A stretch of 64,000 nt of DNA, from contig NZ_CAUCSQ010000005.1 of NCBI RefSeq assembly GCF_958445495.1, forward strand, positions 68,624 through 132,623, given 5' to 3'. The DNA comes from an uncultured Bacteroides sp. GTDB lineage: Bacteria > Bacteroidota > Bacteroidia > Bacteroidales > Bacteroidaceae. Position 1 is the stretch's first letter. Each line of letters begins with the position of its first letter. The translations under genes and the position numbers were made by a program. A model generated the notes under the pieces. The model was not told the DNA's origin. It ran no database searches and saw only the letters and a list, made by a program, of their open reading frames with translations. This document shows, one piece after another, positions 53,769 to 63,836 of the stretch.

Positions 53769-54661
53769 TCTCCAGAGGTTATATAGGTTAGTATCTTATC
53801 GACGAGCTCCATATCAGTACGGCTGAACTTCCGGGCAAACAGGCAATTCGAATGAATCAGGCTTTCATAGTCGTCCCGGTGATATACGCGCGGATTGGCT
53901 TTACCGCCGAAGTCACATTTCAGTAATCTGTCTTCATAGCGAACACATTCTTTGAAAGGGGAGTTTTCCAATTCCGACGGAATGAAGAATTCATCACCGC
54001 ACAACGTAAAACGATATCTGCGCAATACATCCGTACGGATGGACAGAAGGTAAGCGACACAATGTTCTGTCACACATACCCAATTAGCTGCATTATGATA
54101 TGACCGTTCCATGTTTCTGTAAATACAGAGTTTCTTTTGAACATAGATGCAGAATCTCCATAATAATTGATCCAACCGCTTGATTGCCGGGTTCTTGTGC
54201 ATAAAGTTTTTCACAAAAAAATGGTAACGATGCATTTTGAGGATTGTCTGGCTATCATCGTTCGGAACGTGCGCCAGAATCTCTTTCCCTCTCTGCTTTT
54301 CGAAAAAGGCATGGATATAATCCTGGGATTTCAAAGGCAGGTGTACTCCGGAAAGCAAGTGGTAATATTCATATCCACCTTGTCTGTAAGCCGTTTCAAA
54401 CAACGTATATTCCGCTTTTATCTGGGAAACGTGTCCCCACCGGACGTCCACTCTGTTTTTCAGCACATACAGATGTGACTTCCGAGTATTATACGAAGGG
54501 AGGAAGTTCAACTTTTTATCAAAATGAAGAAAGATGTCATTTCTTTCGTCGTCAAGGACACTGAGCAGTTTACCCAACACTTCAAACTCGTGGTGTGCCA
54601 TTATCAGATAGGCATGCCTTATCTTGGGATAGCGGGGTATATTTACATTATTCTCCTGCAT
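53765..54661 (-). CDS. GT14-type glycosyltransferase, second copy
   Basis: A 298-residue paralogue of the neighbour: HAYLIMAHHEFEVLGKLLSV, DDERNDIFLHFDKK, YYHLLSGVHLPLKSQDYIH and CGDEFFIPSE. The pair arose by tandem duplication and has diverged strongly in the central part, so the two enzymes probably add different or sequential branches. Stop overlaps the ATG of the next gene. Confidence 0.9.
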   Translation of the reverse strand: MQENNVNIPRYPKIRHAYLIMAHHEFEVLGKLLSVLDDERNDIFLHFDKKLNFLPSYNTRKSHLYVLKNRVDVRWGHVSQIKAEYTLFETAYRQGGYEYYHLLSGVHLPLKSQDYIHAFFEKQRGKEILAHVPNDDSQTILKMHRYHFFVKNFMHKNPAIKRLDQLLWRFCIYVQKKLCIYRNMERSYHNAANWVCVTEHCVAYLLSIRTDVLRRYRFTLCGDEFFIPSELENSPFKECVRYEDRLLKCDFGGKANPRVYHRDDYESLIHSNCLFARKFSRTDMELVDKILTYITSGE

Positions 54662-54685
54662 TTCAATAGTTTATCGATTTATTTT

Positions 54686-55630
54686 TCATATTCCGGTTTT
54701 CCGGTATTTCAACTTGCGATAGAGCTTCTGGAACCTGTCAACCAACCATGCACCGCAAGTCGTCTGATTGAACCGATAGAGCCGGTACAGCCGCTTGTCG
54801 GCTTTCCATTCATTTTTTACCGTTTCCGGCAAGCGGTCATAATATTGCCACCAAAGTTTGAATTCAATTGTGAAATGCTGCCAAGGCTTGGCGCCTGTAT
54901 AATGAACATTCCCGTGTTCCTGCACTTCTTTCCAGTCTTGTTCCGAATATTTATGCAGAAAATCTTTTTTATACTGTGGCAAATAGAAGGTCCTGATGCC
55001 ATTATAGCAAGGGGAAAGTCCTAATATCCGGTCTTTACACAAACGGTTCAGCACATCTTGGTCGGGAAACTCCAGGTAACCGGCTTTCGAAGCTTCCAAG
55101 AATTTTTCAACCATCCGGTCGTTCCTCATTAGTTTCAAGTTCATAATCAGGAAACCGGAATTTATATATTTCATAGGCTCACATCCTATCTTCTTAATGT
55201 GTTCTGTCTGGAAATCTAAAGGGGCTTCAAATACAGCTGCCAGGTAATTTTCTCCCAAATTGACGGTACGGTAAAGCACTGCCAAATCATTACGGACAAT
55301 CAGGTCGCAGTCCATGTATATCACTTTTTCATATTCCGGCAACAAGTCGGGAAGCAACAAACGATATGAGGCCGCTTCCGTATATTTGGCATCTACGTAA
55401 ATATCACGTAACCTCCCCCGGAGATTGATAAAGGTATAACGCGAGCGACCGTTGCCTATCAGGCGTATCTTTTGCTTCATCCGCTGGGGAAGTTCCTCGC
55501 TGAGCAGGCAGATGACGTGTAACTTCTCTCCCTGTTCCAGACAATCAAACGCGGAAAACAGGCAGGTGGAGGCAGGAATGAAATAACCGGGTGTAAACGC
55601 CACCACAACAGGAATTATATCAACGCTCAT
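54686..55630 (-). CDS. Glycosyltransferase family 8
   Basis: A 314-residue GT8 enzyme: VVVAFTPGYFIPASTCLFSA, the metal-binding DxD in EKVIYMDCDLIVRNDL, INSGFLIMNLKLMR, PDQDVLN and HYTGAKPWQ. These are the standard motifs of LPS alpha-galactosyl/glucosyltransferases. It overlaps the upstream GT2 gene as ATGA. Confidence 0.95.
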   Translation of the reverse strand: MSVDIIPVVVAFTPGYFIPASTCLFSAFDCLEQGEKLHVICLLSEELPQRMKQKIRLIGNGRSRYTFINLRGRLRDIYVDAKYTEAASYRLLLPDLLPEYEKVIYMDCDLIVRNDLAVLYRTVNLGENYLAAVFEAPLDFQTEHIKKIGCEPMKYINSGFLIMNLKLMRNDRMVEKFLEASKAGYLEFPDQDVLNRLCKDRILGLSPCYNGIRTFYLPQYKKDFLHKYSEQDWKEVQEHGNVHYTGAKPWQHFTIEFKLWWQYYDRLPETVKNEWKADKRLYRLYRFNQTTCGAWLVDRFQKLYRKLKYRKTGI

Positions 55631-56553
55631 TTTCGTAACAGTTTATCTAAACAGAAACGGGCAAGTATCAGGCATTTGTCTTTAAAAGAGAGCAGCTCGC
55701 ATTCTCTGATGTAATGGATTTTATAGAACGGCAGATGCTTTATTGCCAGATGGTAATAATCGTATTTGCATTTGGCATATAGTTTCGGAGCAGACGCATA
55801 CCCATGGTAATATAACCCGAACCTGTCTTGGGGAGGGGGATAGTTCAACCGAAGCAAGTATGAGAAGAGCATCGTATTTGCTCTGATTTTCTCTTTATAA
55901 TATTTTTTGTTACCAGATAAATGGATGGGTGAGATACGGAATGAGAATAAGATTTCCTGAGTATTGGCTACTCCATTCCAAGATAACATGACGCAGGACG
56001 CCGTATCAGAACCATACCCATAAGGATAATCAATGAAACGTTTTTCTTTCAAGACCGATGACTTGAACATAAAATTGCCGATGCAGGTGAAGGAAGTGCC
56101 AGTCACCCAGTAATAAAAGTATTCATACCTGTCGGTCAATTCCGGTAACAGGGAGTCTACTCCCAAAATAGCATTGTCCGTATCGATTTGCTCCACCCGC
56201 GCCCTAATCAGGTTTACCTGCGGATATTTCACAGCCAGGTCTACACACGACCGGAGAAAGTCGGGAAAATACAAATCATCATCCGCCGCTAACACGAGAT
56301 ATTCTCCTTCTGCCAAGTCTATGCAACGGTTCCATTGCGCAACAAGACTTTTTCTCCCGATATTTTCCGGATTCGTGTAATACCTGATTCGCTCATCGGA
56401 ATAGGACAAAACAATCTCATCCAGATTCTCAGGAGAGGCGTCGTTAACTATAATCAACTCAAAATTCGTATATGACTGGGCTAGAATACTATCAATGGCT
56501 TGCCTCAGAAAGGCTGCCTTATAGGCAGGTAATACGAAGGAAACAAATAGCAT
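55627..56553 (-). CDS. Glycosyltransferase family 2
   Basis: A 308-residue GT-A enzyme: FVLPAYKAAFLRQAIDSILA, LIIVNDASPENLD and LAADDDLYFPDFL as the DxD region. It has no membrane helix. The C-terminal half is basic and aromatic-rich. Confidence 0.92.
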   Translation of the reverse strand: MLFVSFVLPAYKAAFLRQAIDSILAQSYTNFELIIVNDASPENLDEIVLSYSDERIRYYTNPENIGRKSLVAQWNRCIDLAEGEYLVLAADDDLYFPDFLRSCVDLAVKYPQVNLIRARVEQIDTDNAILGVDSLLPELTDRYEYFYYWVTGTSFTCIGNFMFKSSVLKEKRFIDYPYGYGSDTASCVMLSWNGVANTQEILFSFRISPIHLSGNKKYYKEKIRANTMLFSYLLRLNYPPPQDRFGLYYHGYASAPKLYAKCKYDYYHLAIKHLPFYKIHYIRECELLSFKDKCLILARFCLDKLLRK

Positions 56554-56574
56554 ATATTTTTTTATTTAAGTAAA

Positions 56575-57105
56575 TCAACTGATTATCTTGGCGGGTATCC
56601 CCACAACTGTGGCACCTGGAAGCGGTACGGATCTTGTCACTACCGCCCCGGCGCCGATTTTAACTCCGTCAGCGATGGTGATTCCACCCAAAATTTGGGC
56701 ATTTTGCCCTATATCCACATTGTCGCCTATGACAGGGGAGTCGTCCGGAAAAGTTCCCTTGCTACCGATGCAACAATTACCGTGTATCGTGCAATTCTTA
56801 CCGATACGAGCTTTGGGATTCACGATGACGGAGCCATAATGATAAATTTTCAATCCCGTACCGAAACAACCGGCATGTATGAAGAAACCTATACGGGCTC
56901 CTAACATGTTTTTCTTCCGGAAGAAATAATATTTTAAAAATTTGTTCTTTTTATGGCTCGAATAATATTCTTCTTTCCGAAGTGTCTGTACGTATTTCCG
57001 AATCCAGTACTGTTCCGGTTTCAGAAGCCAGTCCAAGACAGAGTGTCTAGAAAAGAGGGGATAGTAATCTATCCGGTCTGAACGGATGTAGCTTTTCAAA
57101 TTCAT
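56575..57105 (-). CDS. Serine acetyltransferase-like hexapeptide O-acetyltransferase
   Basis: A 176-residue left-handed beta-helix protein; hexapeptide repeats run from about residue 85 (GSVIVNPKARIGKNCTIHGN through NVDIGQNAQILGGITIADG to VGIPAKIIS). Closest in plan to CysE-type acetyltransferases but without the CysE N-domain, so it probably O-acetylates the polysaccharide or a precursor. Its first base overlaps the upstream GT2 stop (ATGA). Confidence 0.88.
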   Translation of the reverse strand: MNLKSYIRSDRIDYYPLFSRHSVLDWLLKPEQYWIRKYVQTLRKEEYYSSHKKNKFLKYYFFRKKNMLGARIGFFIHAGCFGTGLKIYHYGSVIVNPKARIGKNCTIHGNCCIGSKGTFPDDSPVIGDNVDIGQNAQILGGITIADGVKIGAGAVVTRSVPLPGATVVGIPAKIIS

Positions 57106-58100
57106 GTGCGAAAAGTTCTTTTCAGTTTGTATTTCATTTTTTTCATTTTTATCCAGATCTCAACAAGCAGGAACAAGTTCCGGGAAACCAAATAGCCTAC
57201 GACTTTATACCGAACGGGAAGACCTGGGGTCGAGAAGATGCATTTATTGCTTTCCGGAAAAGTCTGTCTCCACATCTGCAAATCAGCAATATCCGCTGAT
57301 TTCAACAATTCCCTTTTGGCTATCGAACCGAACAACCGGAGCTTCCGAGGGCTTATCCGGTGGATATTGTGAAGAGAGATAAATGTCACCGCATCTATCA
57401 TATTCCTCACTGAACTGGCGGCATGCCGGTACTTTTCGGGATTATTCATTATTGAATTCGGATTGTCTTGCCTATAGTAATATAAAGGAACCGACACATC
57501 AGCTGTCGACAAGGAGACGCTCAACAATTTTAGGCAGACGTTCCTATCCTCGCACTGGTCGTATCCTTCCGGAAAACGTACGCCATGGTGGAAATAGATT
57601 TCTCTTTTTACCAATCGATTCCAGATGTGGGCCGTAGTTTTATCTTCCAAAATGTCTTGTATCACCCTAGTTCGCTCTCCATCAAAGGATTCCATTCGGC
57701 TTTCCTTAAAGGAGGAGCGGACGACATAATATCCGCAGGAGACAATATCGGCGCCGCTTTTCAGGGCCGCGTCATACATTGTTTCAAGCATGTCCGGAGC
57801 GATATAATCGTCACTGTCCACCGTGCAGACATAGGCTGCCGAAGCATTCTCCAAGCCGGTATTCCTCGCCGCCGCAAGTCCCCTGTTGACAGGATGGCGG
57901 ATAATTTTCACCAATGGCTCGCGTGCGGGATACCGCTCTACCACTTGTTGCAGGATATGGATACTTCGGTCGGGCGAACAGTCATCGACAAACAGATACT
58001 CGATATCTGCAAGGGTCTGCCCGAATAGAGACACAGCACATTCCTCGATAAAGGCTTCCACTTTGTAAACGGGGATTATGACGGAAACTTTAGCTTTCAT
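57102..58100 (-). CDS. Glycosyltransferase family 2
   Basis: A 332-residue GT-A enzyme: VSVIIPVYKVEAFIEECAVS, YLFVDDCSPDRSI, RGLAAARNTGLENA and the DxD VDSDDYIAPDML. Similar in length and layout to the next upstream gene at 58117, so the two are likely duplicates that diverged. Confidence 0.93.
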   Translation of the reverse strand: MKAKVSVIIPVYKVEAFIEECAVSLFGQTLADIEYLFVDDCSPDRSIHILQQVVERYPAREPLVKIIRHPVNRGLAAARNTGLENASAAYVCTVDSDDYIAPDMLETMYDAALKSGADIVSCGYYVVRSSFKESRMESFDGERTRVIQDILEDKTTAHIWNRLVKREIYFHHGVRFPEGYDQCEDRNVCLKLLSVSLSTADVSVPLYYYRQDNPNSIMNNPEKYRHAASSVRNMIDAVTFISLHNIHRISPRKLRLFGSIAKRELLKSADIADLQMWRQTFPESNKCIFSTPGLPVRYKVVGYLVSRNLFLLVEIWIKMKKMKYKLKRTFRT

Positions 58101-58116
58101 TCTTCCTGTATATTTT

Positions 58117-59106
58117 TTAACGTTTATAAATCTTTAATTTAAAACGGTAAACCGACAGGTAGATACGAAGAAGCCACCAGCAATGAAAAGTTGCCATCCA
58201 GGCAGTTATCTTATGCCTCAACATGAGTTTCGGACATCGGGACACCAGCCTGTTGGTTTCCGGAAATACGGTGCTCCATTTCCTCAGTTCGCAAATATCC
58301 AGGGAATACAGATACTGGACTTTCGACAATAATTTATAAATGATAAGCTCATTTTTTTCCATCTGCACGCCGGCATTCGAGACAAATCTGACAGCGTCTA
58401 TCATATTTAACGTATAATCAATCCGATGGGAATCGTCATGCCGATGCATCAACGAACCCCTGTTATTTGTCTCATAATGATAGAAACCTTGCGGAACATA
58501 TTTCACTCTCGACGAGACTCCTAATATCTTTATGCATACGTTTTTATCTTCCGCCATATCTACTCCATCCAGAAACCGGATACCATATCGCGTAAATAAA
58601 TCACGTCTCATTATTTTATTCCATAAAGGGGTCATCAGGTTCTCCAACAGAATGGCTCTCAACAGTGCTTGCGGATCTTCCGAAAGCTTTTGTCTGACTT
58701 TTTCCTCCTGCGGGAAGTTTACATAATAGTCGCACCAAGCGATATCCGCTCCAGACCGGACTGCCGACAAATACAATTTCTCAAACATTTCTCCGTCAAC
58801 CCAGTCGTCGCTGTCGACCCAGCCAATATATTCACCCACCGCATTGTCCAGTCCTGTATTACGAACAGCCGCTATCCCCCGTCGGGACTTATGATGTATT
58901 ATCTTTATCTGTCGTTTCCTTGCAGGATATCTTTCTATAACCCTACCCAACGCTTCCATGCTTTCGTCCGGAGTATGGTCGTCTATAAATATAAATTCCA
59001 TATTTTCCAGTGTTTGCCCCAAAAGGGAACAAGTACAGCGTTCTATATACTTCACTGCGTTATACACTGGGATTATAACAGAAACATGGATGGGGTATTC
59101 AATCAT
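58117..59106 (-). CDS. Glycosyltransferase family 2
   Basis: A 329-residue GT-A enzyme: VSVIIPVYNAVKYIERCTCS, FIDDHTPDESM, RGIAAVRNTGLDNA and VDSDDWVDGEMF. A paralogue of the gene at 57102-58100, sharing the block EDKNVCIKILGVS with EDRNVCLKLLSVS there. Confidence 0.93.
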   Translation of the reverse strand: MIEYPIHVSVIIPVYNAVKYIERCTCSLLGQTLENMEFIFIDDHTPDESMEALGRVIERYPARKRQIKIIHHKSRRGIAAVRNTGLDNAVGEYIGWVDSDDWVDGEMFEKLYLSAVRSGADIAWCDYYVNFPQEEKVRQKLSEDPQALLRAILLENLMTPLWNKIMRRDLFTRYGIRFLDGVDMAEDKNVCIKILGVSSRVKYVPQGFYHYETNNRGSLMHRHDDSHRIDYTLNMIDAVRFVSNAGVQMEKNELIIYKLLSKVQYLYSLDICELRKWSTVFPETNRLVSRCPKLMLRHKITAWMATFHCWWLLRIYLSVYRFKLKIYKR

Positions 59107-59194
59107 TTGAGTCGTATTTTTACGATGTTATACAATAGAGACCTTATTCTCCGGACGAGCATCCGTGATACTATCCGGCTATTACAGCCCTATA

Positions 59195-60388
59195 TCAAGA
59201 TAATAAGGCATCGAACAGGTATTTCATACTTTTTTCTCTTTCTTCCAGCAATGTTTTATCAACAGTTTTGTAATCAATATCAACTACCAGCCGTTCTTTC
59301 CTACGAAAAAAATCATCAACGGACTTTAGTAAGCGTTCTTCCAGTCCCACCATCTTCAACAAACATTCTAAACGCGAAGAACCGCGCGAACTGTTACTAA
59401 AGACTATGAACCGCTTATGAAACAGGATTGAGAAAACGCATCCATGGAAGGAATCAGTCACCACTAAACCTGAATTTCGTATATTGTCAAGCCATTCGGC
59501 AGGGGAACATAGATCGTCGCATGAAAAAATGTCTGTCCGGAAAATGATGTCGGGAGAAGTGAGTTCATTCACCGGCAATTTATTATCAGCGGAAAGCCAC
59601 TTGACAATGGTCTCTGCTTCCGGACTTTTGTCCAGTATGTATTTACAAAGGAAAGGAAGCTCTTTTTCTTCATGTGTTTCTTTCTTTTTTCCTGTCTGCT
59701 CTTCTTTTTTCCTGCCCAAACAGAATTTTTCCATGTAATCTTTCTCGCATAAGAGCAACGTTGGATCTAAAACGGTTTGGGGAGGCTTGCATCTCCAACG
59801 GTATATGGAACTAATTAGCCCGATACCGCTACTTTCACGTACGGAAACAGCGTCAAAACGTTCTAGCAAACTGCCACAAGCACGAATTTGTTCACTACTA
59901 TACTCGGCATAGTCAACCCCAAAAGAGGCAGCATAGGAGATTCTTTTTACAGTACTGTCCCCCAAAAATTCCAAATAGTAGTTTTTAAGGTCATTTGCAT
60001 AGAGAGGACGCCAAACTTGATCCGACCCTACAATGAATGCGTCGAATCCCTGTAATAAAAGTTTGCTAAACCGGGTTACTTCATACGTACGGGAGGTCAG
60101 GGGAAGATATTTTTTATAGGTTTCCTGAAATCCGACAATTCGCCGTTCAACAGCTTTTGCTTTACGGTAATTTTTCAACTCTTCGCAATCGAGCTTTTGA
60201 TTTGGATTTAATACGGCAAATTTGAGGATACTCAATAATATCCGAAACAAAGGGCGACAACGCATACACCGATGGTTTATCACTTTTACTTCATGTCCCA
60301 TCTTTTCCAATACGGAACATAGAGCATAGCACTGTAATATCCCACCATAGTTAGCATGCAACGGTAAAGTCAGAATTGCAATTTTCAT
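59195..60388 (-). CDS. Polysaccharide pyruvyl transferase family protein
   Basis: A 397-residue protein: KIAILTLPLHANYGGILQCY, FIVGSDQVWRP, RISYAASFGVD, ALC-like VSVRESSGIGL, and the SGLVVTDSFHGCVFSILFHK block near 315. These are the marks of the pyruvyltransferase family (GT-B-like fold), which adds a pyruvate ketal to a sugar. It overlaps the FrhB-like gene (ATGA), with which it often pairs. A charged low-complexity insert (GRKKEEQTGKKKETHEEKE) sits mid-protein. Confidence 0.92.
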   Translation of the reverse strand: MKIAILTLPLHANYGGILQCYALCSVLEKMGHEVKVINHRCMRCRPLFRILLSILKFAVLNPNQKLDCEELKNYRKAKAVERRIVGFQETYKKYLPLTSRTYEVTRFSKLLLQGFDAFIVGSDQVWRPLYANDLKNYYLEFLGDSTVKRISYAASFGVDYAEYSSEQIRACGSLLERFDAVSVRESSGIGLISSIYRWRCKPPQTVLDPTLLLCEKDYMEKFCLGRKKEEQTGKKKETHEEKELPFLCKYILDKSPEAETIVKWLSADNKLPVNELTSPDIIFRTDIFSCDDLCSPAEWLDNIRNSGLVVTDSFHGCVFSILFHKRFIVFSNSSRGSSRLECLLKMVGLEERLLKSVDDFFRRKERLVVDIDYKTVDKTLLEEREKSMKYLFDALLS

Positions 60389-61593
60389 ATTCCTGCTTTT
60401 CGATATAAAAAACGAAACATACGTTTGTAAAATACAGTACTTCTGCAGTCGTCGAAGGTTTGCATGAAGTTTTTTTTCCGGCGGAACCGATGGAAAAAAA
60501 AATCACGGTAAACGGGTTTATCTACCACATTTAATATACAGGGATTAGCTGCCTGCGCTTCTTTATATGTACTTTCAAGACAACTACAAGACAGTTCTTC
60601 AAAAAATAACTTCCCTTTCGAACTCATCGGCATAACCAAGCTGACGCCTTTGTCATCAACATATTCAGGAAATATGTCATCCGCACCCCAAAAATCGCCT
60701 ATTGTCAAATCGCTTCCACTCTTTCCATTTTTAACCGGACACGCATAACAGGAGGGACGAAGAATCAAATTCGAAAGGAATGCTTGCATAAAAGGGTTTT
60801 CCGAAAAGGGCTCGGATAATAAAAGTCTCTTTCTCGATTTGTGTTCCGCAGATACGGAAAACATAAAGGTGAAACAGTATCTCTTCCAACCGTTTTTCTT
60901 ATCTCTGAATAAAATACTTTCCACCACCTCCAGATCTTCCCTTTTGACCGAATGAGACAGAACAGCATTTTTTTTACGACTCAGACAGGCGACGGACTCT
61001 TTTAAATACTGTCTCCAGACCATCGGGCTCGGTACGCCGTGGCAAACAAAATCGACTGTCAACAGTTTCGCATATTCTTTTTTCAGGAATGTCTTCAAAC
61101 CGGCAACCTGGCAGGGAGTTCCCGAAAAGAGAACTTGTCTTCCCGCTCTTAAAAATTCCCGTACTTTCACATATGTATTTCCCAATCGGGATTGGAGATA
61201 TTTGGAACCCCGGAAAACAGCCAATCCATCTATGGTTTCAGTGTAGTCGTGAATAACTTCCCAGTTTGCATCGAAACGAGCGCCGAATACAACTCCGCCG
61301 TCACTGATTATTTTTTCAGCCAGCAACGTAAAGATTCCTCCCGAAGAGCTTTCCCTGAGAATCTCTTCATCTCTGTTCCTAGCAGCGTAAATTTTAAGGG
61401 GTATCCGTCGTCCGTTCTGCCGAAGAACAGGACAAACCTCTTCGCATTGCCCGCAATCAATACATTCATCCGGGCACACATGAGGATAAAGGAATCCTTC
61501 GTTATCTTCATGTAAGCTTATGCATTGATGGGAGCATCTGTTCGCACAAGCCGTACAACCACAACATTCTGATTTATCTGTAATATGTATCAT
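60385..61593 (-). CDS. Coenzyme F420 hydrogenase/dehydrogenase beta-subunit family protein (FrhB-like)
   Basis: A 402-residue iron-sulfur flavoprotein-like protein: two N-terminal 4Fe-4S clusters (ECCGCTACANRCSHQCI and CIDCGQCEEVCPV), then the FrhB domains with ESSSGGIFTLLAEKII, SGTPCQVAGLK, VDFVCHGVPSP and TIGDFWG. In capsule clusters these occur next to pyruvyltransferases; their redox role is unproven. I start at the ATG at 61593, which overlaps the flippase stop as ATGA; a GTG at 61602 is the alternative. Confidence 0.9.
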   Translation of the reverse strand: MIHITDKSECCGCTACANRCSHQCISLHEDNEGFLYPHVCPDECIDCGQCEEVCPVLRQNGRRIPLKIYAARNRDEEILRESSSGGIFTLLAEKIISDGGVVFGARFDANWEVIHDYTETIDGLAVFRGSKYLQSRLGNTYVKVREFLRAGRQVLFSGTPCQVAGLKTFLKKEYAKLLTVDFVCHGVPSPMVWRQYLKESVACLSRKKNAVLSHSVKREDLEVVESILFRDKKNGWKRYCFTFMFSVSAEHKSRKRLLLSEPFSENPFMQAFLSNLILRPSCYACPVKNGKSGSDLTIGDFWGADDIFPEYVDDKGVSLVMPMSSKGKLFFEELSCSCLESTYKEAQAANPCILNVVDKPVYRDFFFHRFRRKKNFMQTFDDCRSTVFYKRMFRFLYRKAGI

Positions 61594-63131
61594 CCGACCC
61601 ACCTATTTTTTAACGTATAGACTTTTTGCCTGAAAAAAAATTTCTCCCTTTTAGTACAGCCCACCAAGTAAACCGCTGCTATACTACTCAACAAGCAGGA
61701 TACGGTTATTATTCCAAAACGTAACCATCCGTCGTCTGTCATTTTCCAGTAAAGGCCGAAAGGAACAACCGATGCCACAATAGCAACCAGAAATACATTT
61801 AAACATACATTTTTCAAATAGCTCTTTATCGATAATCCGGCCATACCATGCAAAAAATAAAGTCTTAACAACAGACAGCAGAAAGATACTACAATGGCTA
61901 CTATCAATACTGACTCAGGAGGAAAACCCCAATAAAGGCAAATGTAAGACAGCGGAAAGTTCATCATCAATGCCCCTCCCACTGTAAGTTGGTAGTTACG
62001 GACTTTACCTGTAGCCAACTGTAAGGTTATCAGTGTATTTGAAAGTATATCGAACATGGCAGACACCAAAATCAGACGGACGAAGTTTACCGTATGACCG
62101 GGATAGTCTTTTAGCCACAGGGTCAGGACAAATTCAGTCTCAAACAATATCGGCAGAGCTAACACCAAGAGTATATAGAATGAGAAACGGCTCCCCCGCT
62201 CTACTAGTGACATCATATACCCATAGTCTCCCGATGCATACGACTTCGTAATCTGCGGATTCAAAGCAGTCATGAAATTACTGCTGAAAGAGGAAACGGC
62301 ATTACCGACCGAGCCTGCAATTCCACGGGTGGCATTCAACACGGGACCAATAAATAGATTCAGCAAGATATCCACTCCGGAATTTTTCAACAATCCCGCC
62401 GTACAACCGATAAAGTTCCAACCGGCAAATGCTCCCATATCTTTCCAGTAACATTTATCGAAAGTCATGCGAAAACGGCATTCTACAAATCTTTTTCTGC
62501 AGTACAAGACATTTACACATTGAAACAGGACTGTCACCGCCAGCGACAACAAGGAATACATAACCAAACGATCGAATCGGCAGGAGGAACAGGACAAGAA
62601 CAGGACAATAAGCAGCCGTAATATTACATCTAAAATACCTAAATAAGCAAATGCCGCCATCCGTTCATGTGATATGATAGAGGCATTATAGGGCACACAA
62701 AATAACCCCAATATAAATGATATGACAGATGCTTGGAATACCCAGTTAGCTGCCTCAAGTCGTCCGGTGGGGATAACCATGCAGGTATTCAGGAACCACA
62801 ACCCGGCCGTTTCAGAAAGGAACAATACGGTTACCGCTAGGACACCATGAATAAACATGGAGGTTGAAAATACTTCACATAAACGCCGTTCATCTCTTTT
62901 TCCCAACTCAAACGTCAAATAACGACTCGTTGAAACCGAAAGTGAGGACGAGATGAGGGAGAACATGGCAACAAAACCTCCTACCACATTATAGATACCG
63001 TAATCTTCTATCCCCAATGTGTTCAGTACAACCCGAGAGGTGTACAACGACACCAGCATGCTAAACAACATCCTTAGGTAAAGGAACAAGGTGTTCTCCG
63101 CAATCCGTTTCGTTTTCTCCGATTTTTCCAT
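61590..63131 (-). CDS. Wzx-type oligosaccharide flippase
   Basis: A 513-residue membrane protein with about 12-14 helices. Polysaccharide-flippase features are the N-terminal LYLRMLFSMLVSLYTSRVVL, YGIYNVVGGFVAMFS and the MTALNPQITKSYASGD block. It moves lipid-linked repeat units across the inner membrane. It is the first membrane gene after upxY, an arrangement common in Bacteroides capsule loci. Confidence 0.93.
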   Translation of the reverse strand: MEKSEKTKRIAENTLFLYLRMLFSMLVSLYTSRVVLNTLGIEDYGIYNVVGGFVAMFSLISSSLSVSTSRYLTFELGKRDERRLCEVFSTSMFIHGVLAVTVLFLSETAGLWFLNTCMVIPTGRLEAANWVFQASVISFILGLFCVPYNASIISHERMAAFAYLGILDVILRLLIVLFLSCSSCRFDRLVMYSLLSLAVTVLFQCVNVLYCRKRFVECRFRMTFDKCYWKDMGAFAGWNFIGCTAGLLKNSGVDILLNLFIGPVLNATRGIAGSVGNAVSSFSSNFMTALNPQITKSYASGDYGYMMSLVERGSRFSFYILLVLALPILFETEFVLTLWLKDYPGHTVNFVRLILVSAMFDILSNTLITLQLATGKVRNYQLTVGGALMMNFPLSYICLYWGFPPESVLIVAIVVSFCCLLLRLYFLHGMAGLSIKSYLKNVCLNVFLVAIVASVVPFGLYWKMTDDGWLRFGIITVSCLLSSIAAVYLVGCTKREKFFFRQKVYTLKNRWVG

Positions 63132-63165
63132 TCAGCTCCAACAATTATGCATTGTCTTCTTACAT

Positions 63166-63681
63166 TCAGGCTATCTTTTTCACAAACCCTACCGGTATTT
63201 CTACCAAGGCAACTCCTAATATATCAATACGGACTCCAACCTTGCTTTTCCCACCTATTGTCAACAACTCTCCTTCCAATCCGGAAAGAGGTCCTTTCAC
63301 GACTTTCACCTGTTCCCCCGGCTGGAGATGCTCATAACACATCTCAACCGCTTGCTCGGAATAGTCAAGCATAAACTTAAAACGCTCCATTTGAGTTTCC
63401 GGAACTACGGCGGGCGTACTCTCGCCACGTAATACCATAAACCGGTTGACGGAGGGAAGCTGGAGTACCTGAAGCCGCTCGGCATAGGTCACCCGGACGA
63501 ATATACACATCGGAATAATCACCCGCTGCACTTTCTTACGACGGTCGCTCCATTGATGTATTTCTTCCTGCAACGGAAGAAAAGCTTCGATACCTGACGC
63601 TGTCAACCGTTCAAAAACTTTCTTTTCTCTGTTGCTCTGTACATAGGCAACCAACCAATGTCGCATTTTATCATTTATCAT
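63166..63681 (-). CDS. UpxY-type transcription antiterminator (NusG-like)
   Basis: A 171-residue NusG paralogue: NGN domain (RHWLVAYVQSNREKKVFERL through VQRVIIPMCIFVRVTY) and a C-terminal KOW region (LQPGEQVKVVKGPLSGLEG). UpxY proteins let RNA polymerase read through the long leader and operon of their own capsule locus. No upxZ-like gene follows; the flippase is next after 34 bp. Start ATG at 63681 or 63666. An NAD-dependent epimerase gene ends 155 bp upstream. Confidence 0.94.
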   Translation of the reverse strand: MINDKMRHWLVAYVQSNREKKVFERLTASGIEAFLPLQEEIHQWSDRRKKVQRVIIPMCIFVRVTYAERLQVLQLPSVNRFMVLRGESTPAVVPETQMERFKFMLDYSEQAVEMCYEHLQPGEQVKVVKGPLSGLEGELLTIGGKSKVGVRIDILGVALVEIPVGFVKKIA

Positions 63682-63739
63682 ACAGTCTTCTATAATTAAT
63701 AAATTGTCAACAAAAAGATGAGCTCCGGGTGCGCTCCGC

Positions 63740-63772
63740 CTTCGCCAGTCACATTACTGCTGACTGCCGAAG
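63740..63772. promoter_or_regulatory. 12-bp hairpin in the upxY leader
   Basis: cttcgccagtca and tgactgccgaag pair with one mismatch around a 9-base loop. It lies between the epimerase stop and upxY. Read on the plus strand it is followed by TTTTTG. On the minus strand it could be a leader element acted on by UpxY or a weak terminator after the epimerase gene. Confidence 0.5.
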
Positions 63773-63836
63773 TTTTTGTTATCATATTTTCTGCCCCGAC
63801 TTTTTTCCATTCGGGAAAGCCGCTAAAGACAATTTT

